Assembly: GCA_002328835.1 (NCBI GenBank)
Contig: DCWN01000042.1
Location: forward strand, 240,381 to 304,380
DNA: 64,000 bases
From: Acidobacteria bacterium UBA2161
GTDB taxonomy: Bacteria; Acidobacteriota; Vicinamibacteria; Vicinamibacterales; UBA823
Direction: 5' to 3'
In this document: positions 45,029-53,829 of the stretch, one piece after another
Position numbering within the stretch: the stretch's first letter is position 1
Layout of the letters: each line of letters starts with the position of its first letter
Program-made: the position numbers and the translations under genes
Notes under the pieces: model-generated
The model's input: the letters and a program-made list of their open reading frames with translations, nothing else
The model's database searches: none
Told to the model about the DNA's origin: nothing

Positions 45029-46897
45029 ATGCGCACCTTGACCGTCGCGTGCACCCTGCTGGCGGCGCTCGCCGCCGCCGTGACCGGCCAGCAACGATCT
45101 GGTCAGAGCGCCGTCGACCTCCTGCGGCCCTTCGACAGCTACGGCCACGTCTACGACCCGGACAACGTCGAAGCGATGCGACCCCGGGTCATGGGAACGC
45201 GCGGCGTCGTGTCGACCGGGCACTATCTCGCGACCACCGCCGGGCTCGAGGCACTCAAGGCCGGTGGCAACGCGTTCGACGCGGGTGTCGCCGCGGCCAT
45301 GACGCTCAAGGTCACCAAGATGGGCTACGCCGGCTGGAACGGCGTGGCCCCCCTGATCGCCTACAGCGCCGATGAGGACATCGTCGTGACGCGGGTGGGC
45401 GCGGGCACGGCTCCACGCGCCGCCACGCTGGACTACTTCCTCGAGCACGGCAAGACCGCCACGAACACCGCGCTCGTGCCGGCAGACGTGGATGTCTGGC
45501 TCGCCGCGCTCGATCGGTTCGGTTCGTTCAGCTTCGCTCGAGCCTCGGCAGCGGCCCTCGACGCCGCCGAGCAGGGCTACCTGATGCACAAGATGCAGAA
45601 GTGGCTGCTCGATACCCAGACCGAGCAGGCGATGCGCTTCCCCTACAACGTCCAGTTTTGGTTCCCGAACGGGGTCGGCCGGCAACGCGTCGGCGATCTC
45701 ATGGTCAACCGCGATCTCGGCCGGCTCATCAAGTACATGGTCGACGCCGAGCGACAGGCCCTCGCAGGAGGCGGCACCCGCAGCGACGGCCTGCGCGCGG
45801 CGCGAGACGCGTTCTATCGCGGCCAGCCCGCGCGAGCGGTCGCCGAGTTCCTCACGAGCCACGGCGGCATCCTGGCCTATGACGACATGGCGGGCTACGC
45901 CGGCGCCTGGATGCCGTCGATCGCGACCCGCTACGAAGGCGTCGACGTTCACGTACCCGCTGGGTGGTCGCAAGGACCACGACTCGTTCTCGCGCTGAAC
46001 ATCCTGCGCCAATTCGACGTCCGGTCGCTCGGCTTCAACACTTCGAGTTACATCCATCTCCTGTCGCAGGCAATCGACCTGGCCATGTCCGACAGTCACC
46101 GCTGGATCGGCGATCCCGACGTGATCGACGTGCCGGAGGCGCTCTACACGGATGCCTACGCGAGACTTCGGGCCGATCTGATCGACATGGACCGGGCGTT
46201 CCCCGACATGCCGCCCTGGGGCGACCCGCGCGCAGGCCGCGCCATCGCGGCCGACGCGCCCACGAGCTTCACCGCCTCGAACAGCACCGGGCCAGAGTCG
46301 GCGTTCGAACCGCTGGATACGTCGTCGGTCAACGTCATGGATGCCGCCGGTAACCTGTTTTCGCTCACCGAGAGCGACAGCCATATCGTGAGCCCGATGA
46401 TCCCGGGATGGGGCTTCGGCCTCGGACGCCGCATGGCGCAGTTCAACCTCAACCCCGGCCTGGCGAACGTCGTGGCGCCCGGTAAGCGTCCGCGGAACAC
46501 GAACGCGCCGGTGCTCGTGATGCGGGGCGGCCGGCCGCTGATGGGCCTGTCGACACCCGGCGCCGACCAGCAGTTGCAGGCGATTCTCCAGGTGCTCCTG
46601 AACGTGATCGTGTGGGACATGTCGCCGGAGCATGCGCTCGACCAGCCACGGTTCGGCAGCGATAACTTCCCGACAACCGGCACCGAGGTCAACTTCACCC
46701 CGGCGCGACTGAACGTCGAGGACCGGATTCCTGCCCACACGCGCGACGCGCTGCGGAACCTCGGCCACGACGTTCGTTCGTGGGGAGCGTGGAATTACCG
46801 GACCGGCGCGGTGACGGTGACCTACCGCCCCCCCGGCGACCCGGCCATGATCGCGGCGGCCGACGTCCGTCGCGAGACCGTGGCGCTGGGATTCTGA
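45029..46897 (+). CDS. Gamma-glutamyltransferase-family Ntn hydrolase, exported
   Basis: This 622-aa protein starts at ATG45029 after GAGGAG and carries a signal peptide (TLTVACTLLAALAAAVTGQ). GGT features are GVVSTGHYLATTAGLEALKA, GGNAFDAGVAAAMTLKV and, at the small-subunit start, LDTSSVNVMDAAGNLFSLTE. The Thr of DTSS aligns with the autoprocessing nucleophile, although the usual Thr-Thr-His is Thr-Ser-Ser here. GLSTPGADQQLQAILQVLLN is the conserved small-subunit motif. It may hydrolyse gamma-glutamyl amides or act as a cephalosporin-acylase-like enzyme. Confidence 0.85.
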   Translation: MRTLTVACTLLAALAAAVTGQQRSGQSAVDLLRPFDSYGHVYDPDNVEAMRPRVMGTRGVVSTGHYLATTAGLEALKAGGNAFDAGVAAAMTLKVTKMGYAGWNGVAPLIAYSADEDIVVTRVGAGTAPRAATLDYFLEHGKTATNTALVPADVDVWLAALDRFGSFSFARASAAALDAAEQGYLMHKMQKWLLDTQTEQAMRFPYNVQFWFPNGVGRQRVGDLMVNRDLGRLIKYMVDAERQALAGGGTRSDGLRAARDAFYRGQPARAVAEFLTSHGGILAYDDMAGYAGAWMPSIATRYEGVDVHVPAGWSQGPRLVLALNILRQFDVRSLGFNTSSYIHLLSQAIDLAMSDSHRWIGDPDVIDVPEALYTDAYARLRADLIDMDRAFPDMPPWGDPRAGRAIAADAPTSFTASNSTGPESAFEPLDTSSVNVMDAAGNLFSLTESDSHIVSPMIPGWGFGLGRRMAQFNLNPGLANVVAPGKRPRNTNAPVLVMRGGRPLMGLSTPGADQQLQAILQVLLNVIVWDMSPEHALDQPRFGSDNFPTTGTEVNFTPARLNVEDRIPAHTRDALRNLGHDVRSWGAWNYRTGAVTVTYRPPGDPAMIAAADVRRETVALGF

Positions 46898-46903
46898 GCG
46901 CCG

Positions 46904-48319
46904 CTAACTGCGCTTCCGCTTCCGCCCCGAGCGAGCCGCCGACCGGCGTAGCGTCGGACGCGCCAGATACGTAATCAGGTCGATCTTCGTGATGACCCCG
47001 ATCAGGTCGTCACCCTCGAGCACGATCGCCATCCGCGTCTCGGCCAGGAGATTCTGCACCAACTCGATTCGGGTCTGTGGCGAGACCGTCGCGTAGTCGC
47101 TCTCGACCAGGGCGTCGACGCGCGTGTCCAGCGAATGCTCGCCGGCGGCGAGATATCGTAGGAGATCGACCTCGGCCACGGCGCCCAGCAGGGCTCCGCG
47201 CGACAGCACCGGCAGCTGCGAGATCCCGCGCGACTTCATCTTGGCGATCACGTCGCGCACACGGTCGCCCGCCTTCGCCGTGATCACCTTGGCCTGCCGG
47301 TGCGCCAGCAGATCGGCCACCGTGCCCAGCCCCCACTCGTCTTCGAGGAACCCGTTCTCCCGCAGCCACTCGTCGTTGAACACCTTCGAGAGGTACTTCG
47401 CGGCCCCGTCAGGCAGTAGCACGACGATGTTCTGGCGCCTGTGCGATTGCCGGGCGAACTTCACTGCTCCGGCCACGGCCGCCCCCGCCGAGCCGCCGGC
47501 GTAGAGACCTTCGAGCCGGACCAGATCGCGGGCCATCAGGAAGCACTCCTTGTCGTCGACCCGGACGATGTCGTCGATCCACTTCGGATCGAAGGTCGTC
47601 GGGAAGAAGTCCTCGCCGATCCCCTCGACCTTGTAGGTGAACGCCTTGGTGATCCGCTGACTCTTCACGAAGTCGTAGTAGAGCGAGCCCACGGGGTCGA
47701 CGCCGACGAGTTGAATCGAGGGCTTCTGCTCCTTGAGGTACCGTCCGGTCCCCGCCATCGTTCCACCCGTGCCCATCCCGGCCACGAACACGTCGATCTT
47801 CCCTTCGGTCTGTTCCCAGATCTCGGGGCCCGTCGAGAGGTAGTGCCCGCCAGGGTTATCCTGGTTGTGGTACTGGTTGGCATAGAACGAATTCGGCGTG
47901 TCGGCGTGGAGCTTCTTCGCGACCGAATAGTAGCTTCGCGGATCCTCCGGCTCGACCGCCGTCGGGCACACGACCACCCTCGCCCCAAATGCCTTCAGCG
48001 ACCCGATCTTCTCGGTGGACATCTTGTCGGGCATGACGAACACGCAGTGATACCCGCGGACCGCCGCGATCATCGCCAGCCCGGCGCCGGTATTCCCACT
48101 TGTCGCCTCGATGATGGTCCCGCCTGGCGTCAGGTCGCCGCGGGCCTCGGCCTGGTCAACCATGTTCAGCGTCATCCGGTCCTTCATGGATCCGCCTGGG
48201 TTCATGTACTCGCACTTGACGTAGATCGCGGCGTCGACGTCACGCGCCACTCGATTCAGCTTCACGAGCGGCGTGTGGCCGATGGCGTCCAGAATCGTGG
48301 CGCACGCGTTGGCGAGCAT
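46904..48319 (-). CDS. cbs: Cystathionine beta-synthase with CBS pair
   Basis: This 471-aa PLP enzyme has IGHTPLVKLNRV, the Schiff-base Lys in EYMNPGGSMKDRMTLNM, and SGNTGAGLAMIAAVRGY. After EGIGEDFFP and LYAGGSAGAAVAGAVKFA comes a C-terminal pair of CBS domains (HRQAKVITAKAGDRVRDVIA onward). No N-terminal haem-binding region is present. It condenses serine and homocysteine to cystathionine and the CBS pair likely binds an adenosyl ligand. A lysine/arginine-rich tail follows. Confidence 0.9.
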   Translation of the reverse strand: MLANACATILDAIGHTPLVKLNRVARDVDAAIYVKCEYMNPGGSMKDRMTLNMVDQAEARGDLTPGGTIIEATSGNTGAGLAMIAAVRGYHCVFVMPDKMSTEKIGSLKAFGARVVVCPTAVEPEDPRSYYSVAKKLHADTPNSFYANQYHNQDNPGGHYLSTGPEIWEQTEGKIDVFVAGMGTGGTMAGTGRYLKEQKPSIQLVGVDPVGSLYYDFVKSQRITKAFTYKVEGIGEDFFPTTFDPKWIDDIVRVDDKECFLMARDLVRLEGLYAGGSAGAAVAGAVKFARQSHRRQNIVVLLPDGAAKYLSKVFNDEWLRENGFLEDEWGLGTVADLLAHRQAKVITAKAGDRVRDVIAKMKSRGISQLPVLSRGALLGAVAEVDLLRYLAAGEHSLDTRVDALVESDYATVSPQTRIELVQNLLAETRMAIVLEGDDLIGVITKIDLITYLARPTLRRSAARSGRKRKRS

Positions 48320-48437
48320 CTGGTCCTCCAGGAACGGGCGGCGGGCTCGGGCGACCGGGCCCGATCATACCGTGCGCCGCACCTCGGTGTATTATTCGCA
48401 CAGCCGGATCACACCCGGCGCTTGGGGGGAGCCTCCG

Positions 48438-49085
48438 GTGACCATTCTCGATATCGTTCGACTGACAGCTGTTCGTGTCGGGGCCGCGTTCGTCGTCATC
48501 CTTGGCGCTGGCATCGGTGCGGGCTGGCTCCTGCTCCAGTACGACGAGGGCCTGGGCTTCCGCGAGGAAGCCGATCGGATCGCCGAGGTCCTGCAGTTGC
48601 GGCCTGGCCTCATCGTCGCGGACGTCCGGGCAGGTAGTGGCGGCTGGACCGTCGACATGGCCAAGCGCGTCGGCCAATCGGGGCGAATCTTTGCCACGGT
48701 GAGCCCGAACAATCCCGCGCACGAGATCTTCCAAGCCCTGGCCGAGGCGGAGATCGACAACGTCAACGTCATTGGTCGCACGCCCGGCCCCTCGCAACGC
48801 CTGCCTCTCGACTGCTGCGACGCCATCCTGCTGCGCGGCGTCTATCACGACTTCCCCGATCGCGAGACGATCGCCCGCGGCCTGGTCGAAAACCTCAAGC
48901 CGGGCGGCCGGATGGCGGTGATTGATTTCGGCGAGGGCACGCCGGAGCAGTTGAGCGGCCACGGCCTAGCCCAGGAAACCCTGATTGCCGAAATGGAGAC
49001 CGCCGGGTTCGCCGTCGAACAGGTGATCGACGACTGGTTCGGCAACGCCTACTGCATCCTGTTCCGACGGCCGGTCGAGCGATGA
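48438..49085 (+). CDS. Membrane-anchored class I SAM methyltransferase
   Basis: The 215-aa protein starts at GTG48438 after GGGGGAG. A transmembrane anchor (VRVGAAFVVILGAGIGAGWL) is followed by a Rossmann methyltransferase domain: motif I IVADVRAGSGGWTVDMAKRV, a DAILLRGVYHDFPDRETIAR segment and LKPGGRMAVIDFGEG. In motif I the usual DxGxGxG reads DVRAGSG, as in many predicted exported methyltransferases. Substrate unknown. Confidence 0.75.
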   Translation: MTILDIVRLTAVRVGAAFVVILGAGIGAGWLLLQYDEGLGFREEADRIAEVLQLRPGLIVADVRAGSGGWTVDMAKRVGQSGRIFATVSPNNPAHEIFQALAEAEIDNVNVIGRTPGPSQRLPLDCCDAILLRGVYHDFPDRETIARGLVENLKPGGRMAVIDFGEGTPEQLSGHGLAQETLIAEMETAGFAVEQVIDDWFGNAYCILFRRPVER

Positions 49086-49127
49086 TCGCGCCGCCAGGCC
49101 ACTCGCTCCGTCCACGAGGAGTTCTTC

Positions 49128-49652
49128 ATGCATCGAGTCTCGACGTTCGTCATCGCCATGGCCGCCCTCGTCTTCGCGGGCGGGTGCGCGGCGCCGCCGC
49201 CGGAGCCCGCCGTCACCGAGAGCGAAGCCGACAGCCCTGACGGCACCTCCATCGACCCGTGGTCCTACGACCTCGGCGTCATCGGCGCGTTCTCGGAGGT
49301 CGTCGAACTCGGGGTGAAGCGCCTCGCCTTGAGCGCGGCGGTCGATCCCGAGTACATGGCTCGGCTCCGTCCGGAAGCCGAGCAGATTGCCGAGCGCCAC
49401 AACGTGCTGCTCTACCACGAGACCGACTTCCTCGTGACCGACCTCTTCCCCGAGGCGCTGACCGAGGGCAAGGAGGTCCTATTGATCTATCGCGATCCCG
49501 TGAAGGCCGAGTACGACGCGATCAAGGCCGACCGCGACGCGCTCATCGCCGACGGGCGCTACGCCGACGAGCCACGGGCCGACATCGCGCGCCGCTTCGG
49601 CCGGTTGCTCAGTTACAGCGATGAGGAAATCGAGCGGTTGATCGCGCCTTGA
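49128..49652 (+). CDS. Lipoprotein of unknown function
   Basis: The 174-aa protein has a GAGGAG ribosome site and a clear lipobox (ALVFAGGCAAPP). The mature part is helical and charged, with VIGAFSEVVELGVKRLALSA, EAEQIAERHNVLLYHETDFL and a C-terminal DIARRFGRLLSYSDEEIERL. No family is recognised. It lies between the membrane methyltransferase and the RraA-like gene in the same orientation. Confidence 0.7.
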   Translation: MHRVSTFVIAMAALVFAGGCAAPPPEPAVTESEADSPDGTSIDPWSYDLGVIGAFSEVVELGVKRLALSAAVDPEYMARLRPEAEQIAERHNVLLYHETDFLVTDLFPEALTEGKEVLLIYRDPVKAEYDAIKADRDALIADGRYADEPRADIARRFGRLLSYSDEEIERLIAP

Positions 49653-49681
49653 CCTCCGGGTCTGAAGACGAGGGGATCCTG

Positions 49682-50500
49682 ATGACGACTCCAATGACCG
49701 GTCGACCTGACGCGGACGACGCCACGCGCGAGGGCCACCCGAGCCGCCGGATGTTTCTCGGCCTCGGCGCCGCAGCGGCCCTGCCGCTGACCACGGAGGG
49801 CCGGCTCCGGCCGATCGAGGGCGCGCCGACCCGAAGCGACACCCCGGCCGCCCAGCCGGCGGGCGCCGAGCGGTTGCGGGGTGTCCCCGCGACACTGCTG
49901 TGCGACGCGCTGACGCGCCTCGGCCATGACCGCGCGCGGTTCACGCTCGCGAACAACGTCCGCCCGACAGTGGCCACCGAGGGCACGATAATCGGTCCGG
50001 CCGTTACGACGCAGTACGCGCCGGGCAGCGGCGGCTCCGCGGACGACATCCGCCGCTTCGTCTTCGACCCGGTCGACACGGCCCCGGCCGGGTCGGTCTG
50101 GGTGATTGAAAGCGGGACGACCGAACGGGTGAGCATGCTCGGTGAGTTGATCGTGGTAGCCTGCCGCCAGCGCGGCCTGGCGGGGATCGTCACCGACAGC
50201 GGGTGCCGCGACATCGAGGCGATCGGCCGCCTGGAGCTCCCGCTCTTCTCGACGGGAACGGTCCTGTACGGCCCCGGTGCGGTCATCCATCCAGTGGCCG
50301 CCAACGTTCCGGTCACCTGCGGCGGGGCCGTCATCAGGCCCGGCGATCTGGTGGCCGCCGATGTCGACGGCGCCCTGGTCGTTCCGGTCGAGGCCATCGA
50401 CGAGGTCGCGCGGCTCGTCGAGGAGTTGCAGGGCAAGGAAGACGCGACGCGCGCCGACCTCGTTCGCGGGGCCTCGCTGCGCGACGCGTACCAGTTCTGA
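49682..50500 (+). CDS. Tat-type RraA-family protein
   Basis: The 272-aa protein starts at ATG49682 with GAGGGG seven bases upstream; a TTG at 49649 is also in frame. HPSRRMFLGLGAAAALPLTT is a Tat-like signal. The RraA/aldolase fold follows: RGVPATLLCDALTRLG, GELIVVACRQRGLAGIVTDS leading to GCRDIEAI, and PGDLVAADVDGALVVPVEAI. The GxxxDxGxRD-type motif binds metal and pyruvate-like ligands in oxaloacetate decarboxylases and HMG aldolases. Export of such a protein is unusual. Confidence 0.8.
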   Translation: MTTPMTGRPDADDATREGHPSRRMFLGLGAAAALPLTTEGRLRPIEGAPTRSDTPAAQPAGAERLRGVPATLLCDALTRLGHDRARFTLANNVRPTVATEGTIIGPAVTTQYAPGSGGSADDIRRFVFDPVDTAPAGSVWVIESGTTERVSMLGELIVVACRQRGLAGIVTDSGCRDIEAIGRLELPLFSTGTVLYGPGAVIHPVAANVPVTCGGAVIRPGDLVAADVDGALVVPVEAIDEVARLVEELQGKEDATRADLVRGASLRDAYQF

Positions 50501-50525
50501 GAACCTCAGGGGTCCTCCCGGGCAC

Positions 50526-52067
50526 CTACCAGAACACCACGTAGAGCGCCACCGTCGCGGCCACCACCGCGGCGCCCACACCGCACGCGATCGGATCGGG
50601 TATGGTGTCGACCACGCCGCCATCGGCGCCCACTGACGCCTGGAGCCGCCACGGCGTCGAGCGGGGCGCGACCCACGTCACGCCCGCCATGACGAGCGTC
50701 AACACCCCGGCCGTAATCGCCATGTGGTTCAGAAAGGCAACCTCGGGAAGCGCCCAGAGCAGCCCTCCGTAGGTCGGCACGCCCAGCAGCAGCGCCGCCG
50801 TCGCGGCCACTCCGGGCACGCGCGGGGCCAGCAGCCCAACCAGGAAGACGGTCACGACGCCCGGGGAGATGAAGCCCCAGACCAGCTGGACGTACTGGAA
50901 CACGCCTTCGAATCGGCCAGGCAGCGGCGCCAGCAGGCACGCCAGCACGACCAGGACCGCCGTCGAGACGCGGCCGGTCCGCACCAACTCACCGGCCGAT
51001 GCGGCGGGTCGGAACCATCGCTTCACCACGTCCATCGTGTAAATCGTCGAAGCCGAATTGAGCATCGAGTCGAGACTGCTCATGACGGCGCCGAACAGCG
51101 CGGCGAACAGCACCCCGCGCAGCCCGGCCGGCAGCAGGCGGCTAATCAAGATCGGATAGGCCTGGTCGCCGTTCGCGATCTCGGCACCGAACAGCTGAAA
51201 CGCGATGATGCCCGGAAAGACGATGATGAAGGGGATCACCAGTTTCAACGCCGCGGCCAAGACGATACCGCGCTGCCCCTGCGCGAGGGTCCGCGCGGCG
51301 AGCGTCCGCTGCGTGATGAACTGATTGAACCCCCAGTAGAAGAGATTCGGAATCCAGATGCCGACCAGCAGCGCGGTCCACGGCAGCTCCGGATGGTCAG
51401 CCGGCAGCACCATGTGCAGCTTTGCCTCGTTCGCGGCCAGAAAGGCCGAGAGGCCGCCCACGCGCTCGAGCGCGACGACCGTGACGATGCCGCCGCCCAC
51501 AAGCAGTGCGGCGCCCTGCAGCAGGTCGGACCAGACCACCGCTTTCAGGCCCCCGTAGATCGTGTACGCACCGGCCAGCCCGCCGATCAGCCAGATGCCG
51601 GTGGTCAGGTCGAGCCCGAAGATGGCCTCCAATCCGATCGCGCCCGAGTACAGCACCGCGGCCATCGCGACACCGACGTAGGCGACCAGCATGTACACCG
51701 CCATAACCAAGCGCGCGACCGGACCGTAGCGATGCTCGAGAAACTCGGGCATCGTGTAGATACCCAGCTCGAGGAACCGCGGCAGCAACACCAGGGCGAC
51801 GAACACGAGGGTCGCGGCGGCGACCCATTCGTAGCTCGCCACGGCGAGGCCCGCCTGGCCGAACCCCGAGCCGGCCATGCCGACGAACTGCTCGGTCGAA
51901 ATGTTCGACGCGATCAGCGAGAAGCCGATCAGTGGCCAAGTGAGGCCCCGGCCGGCCAGGAAGTAGTCCTCTTCCGTTCGCTCGCGCCGCGATGCGTAGA
52001 GGGACACGCCGACGACCGCTCCGAGAAAGATCACGAACGATGCCGCGTCCCACAGGGTCAGGGCCAT
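50526..52067 (-). CDS. SSS-family sodium:solute symporter
   Basis: This 513-aa protein has about 13 membrane segments. SGLT-like motifs include EEDYFLAGRGLTWPLIGFSL, IASNISTEQFVGMAGSGFG, YGGLKAVVWSDLLQGAALLV and FAALFGAVMSSLDSMLNSAS (Na+-site serines). It probably imports a sugar or similar solute with sodium. It starts 12 bp downstream of the ANKH/MATE-like gene, so they are likely co-transcribed. Confidence 0.9.
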   Translation of the reverse strand: MALTLWDAASFVIFLGAVVGVSLYASRRERTEEDYFLAGRGLTWPLIGFSLIASNISTEQFVGMAGSGFGQAGLAVASYEWVAAATLVFVALVLLPRFLELGIYTMPEFLEHRYGPVARLVMAVYMLVAYVGVAMAAVLYSGAIGLEAIFGLDLTTGIWLIGGLAGAYTIYGGLKAVVWSDLLQGAALLVGGGIVTVVALERVGGLSAFLAANEAKLHMVLPADHPELPWTALLVGIWIPNLFYWGFNQFITQRTLAARTLAQGQRGIVLAAALKLVIPFIIVFPGIIAFQLFGAEIANGDQAYPILISRLLPAGLRGVLFAALFGAVMSSLDSMLNSASTIYTMDVVKRWFRPAASAGELVRTGRVSTAVLVVLACLLAPLPGRFEGVFQYVQLVWGFISPGVVTVFLVGLLAPRVPGVAATAALLLGVPTYGGLLWALPEVAFLNHMAITAGVLTLVMAGVTWVAPRSTPWRLQASVGADGGVVDTIPDPIACGVGAAVVAATVALYVVFW

Positions 52068-52079
52068 CAGATCCTTGCT

Positions 52080-53417
52080 TCACTCGCCGTCCGCGGGTGC
52101 ATCGCGGCCAGCCCTGGCCGCCGCCGTCGCGTGCCAGCTCGGCCGCACCAGCCACAGCGTGCTCAGCACGCGGCCACTGACCAGGGCGACTGCCGCCATC
52201 ATCACACCGACCCCATCGAAGACGTGAATGCCGATCCAGAGCATTCCCGCGATCGTCACAATCTCCGCGATCGACGCCCAGGTGATCGACGTGGTCCGTC
52301 GCGAGGCCACGAGGACCGCCCGCTCCAGCGACAGCACGACCGAGAGCGCCGGCAACGGCACCATGAGCCGCAACGGCATGATGGCGAAGTTGGTCAGCGC
52401 CACCGAGAGCCCGGAGATGCCGCCGAACCAGACGGCGGCCAGGGGCCCGAACGCGATCAGCGCGAGGCCGAGCGACGTCGCCATCGCCAGCAGCAGGCCG
52501 AAATCTCGGATCGGGCGGACATGCTCCATCCGCGGTCCCAGCAGCACGATGCCGACCTCCTGGAACGACAACCCCAGGCAGCGAAAGACGAAGGTCAGGC
52601 CGTTGATGACGGGCAGCACGGCGAGTGATTCAACGGCCATACGGCTCTGCCCCATGAAGAACGTCACCATAGGCTGGATGCCCATCGTCAGCATCGCGGT
52701 CATCGCCAGCGGCACGTAGAACGCCGCGGCCTGCCCCATCGTCAGACGCCGCCCCGAGCCGACCGGGAGCTGCTCGAGCGAGCGCACCGCGCGCCTCGCC
52801 ATCCGGCTCACGACCAATGCCTCGACCACGACGCCGACCGACAGGGCGAGGGTCCCGACATAGGCGCCCGGCACCGAGGTCAGCCCGCCCATGACCACCG
52901 AGGTGGCCGCCATCGCCGTGAGACGCAGCATCGTGCCGTACGCGACGCGACCGGTCAGGCCGTGACGGATCAGGAGACCCTGCTTGAACCGGCGGTAGCC
53001 GATCGCGGCCGGCCACGGCAGCAGCAACACCAGGGCACCGTGCGCGAGGCTGCGGACCTCCTCCGGCAGGCCGAGCAGCCGTCCGGCAACAGCCTCGAAC
53101 ACCGGTGGCAGCACGACAACGCAGATCGCGACCGTCAGCAGCGCGCAGAGGCCGTACCCGAACCGTCGCAGCGTCAGATAGCTGTCCCGGTCCGTCGCCA
53201 GCGCCGTCGCCGCACTCAGCAGCATGACGACCGGCGACTCCAGGATGAGCCCGAACGCGAAGGCCACGCCGTAGGCCGCGAGATTCTCCCTCGCGTCCGG
53301 CAACCGGGCGATGATCGCGGCGATGAGAGGCCCCTCGATCGCCATCATCAGCCAGGTGCCGGCGAGCGGCGCCCAGAAGCGAAGGATCGTGCGCGGGGTT
53401 AGTGGCTCGGTCGACAT
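52080..53417 (-). CDS. MATE-superfamily transporter, ANKH-like
   Basis: This 445-aa protein has about 12 membrane segments in two related halves. The start RFWAPLAGTWLMMAIEGPLI and ENLAAYGVAFAFGLILESPV, and a C-terminal FAIMPLRLMVPLPALSVVLS, recall the progressive ankylosis (ANKH) branch of MATE proteins by eye. Substrate is unknown: ANKH handles pyrophosphate/ATP or citrate in animals, but this cannot be transferred. Encoded divergently from the YtxJ gene. Confidence 0.65.
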   Translation of the reverse strand: MSTEPLTPRTILRFWAPLAGTWLMMAIEGPLIAAIIARLPDARENLAAYGVAFAFGLILESPVVMLLSAATALATDRDSYLTLRRFGYGLCALLTVAICVVVLPPVFEAVAGRLLGLPEEVRSLAHGALVLLLPWPAAIGYRRFKQGLLIRHGLTGRVAYGTMLRLTAMAATSVVMGGLTSVPGAYVGTLALSVGVVVEALVVSRMARRAVRSLEQLPVGSGRRLTMGQAAAFYVPLAMTAMLTMGIQPMVTFFMGQSRMAVESLAVLPVINGLTFVFRCLGLSFQEVGIVLLGPRMEHVRPIRDFGLLLAMATSLGLALIAFGPLAAVWFGGISGLSVALTNFAIMPLRLMVPLPALSVVLSLERAVLVASRRTTSITWASIAEIVTIAGMLWIGIHVFDGVGVMMAAVALVSGRVLSTLWLVRPSWHATAAARAGRDAPADGE

Positions 53418-53448
53418 GGCGATGAACAGGGTCTGCTAGAATCGGGAC

Positions 53449-53829
53449 ATGGCGACGCAGCTGATTCCGCTGGAGTCGATCGCCGACCTGGACGCCGCGC
53501 TGACCGAATCGAGCGTGCATCCGCTCCTGCTCTTCAAGCACTCGGCCGACTGCGGCGCCAGCTTCATGGCGCTCGACGAGCTGCAACGGCACCTCGAGGA
53601 CGCCCCGGAGGTGGTGCGTTATCGGCTGATCACGATCCAGACCGAACGCGACGTCTCCGATGAAGCCGCCGCACGGCTCGGCGTGCCGCACCGGAGCCCC
53701 CAAGCGATTCTCGTCCTCGGGGGTGAGGCGGTCTGGAACGCGTCGCACCTCCAGATCACGGCCGAGACGCTCCAGCGCGTCACGGCCCCCCATGTCGCGC
53801 CGGCCAACCCGAACTCAGCTCTCGCGTGA
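53449..53829 (+). CDS. ytxJ: YtxJ-type monothiol bacilliredoxin-like protein
   Basis: This 126-aa thioredoxin-fold protein has the YtxJ signature LLFKHSADCGASFMALDELQ, a single active Cys, and TERDVSDEAAARLGVPHRSP ending in the cis-Pro loop SPQAILVLGGEAVW. In Firmicutes the family acts on bacillithiolated proteins. Its presence suggests a low-molecular-weight thiol system. The last 15 bp overlap the convergent CLC channel gene. Confidence 0.85.
   Translation: MATQLIPLESIADLDAALTESSVHPLLLFKHSADCGASFMALDELQRHLEDAPEVVRYRLITIQTERDVSDEAAARLGVPHRSPQAILVLGGEAVWNASHLQITAETLQRVTAPHVAPANPNSALA

Noticed and set aside
44939..46768. 609-codon minus-strand frame opposite the GGT gene
   Set aside because: The GGT frame carries family motifs and a signal peptide; the opposite frame has none.
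50724..52628. 634-codon plus-strand open frame opposite the symporter and transporter genes
   Set aside because: Low-complexity Arg/Gln/His-rich translation, no ribosome site, and clear membrane proteins on the other strand.
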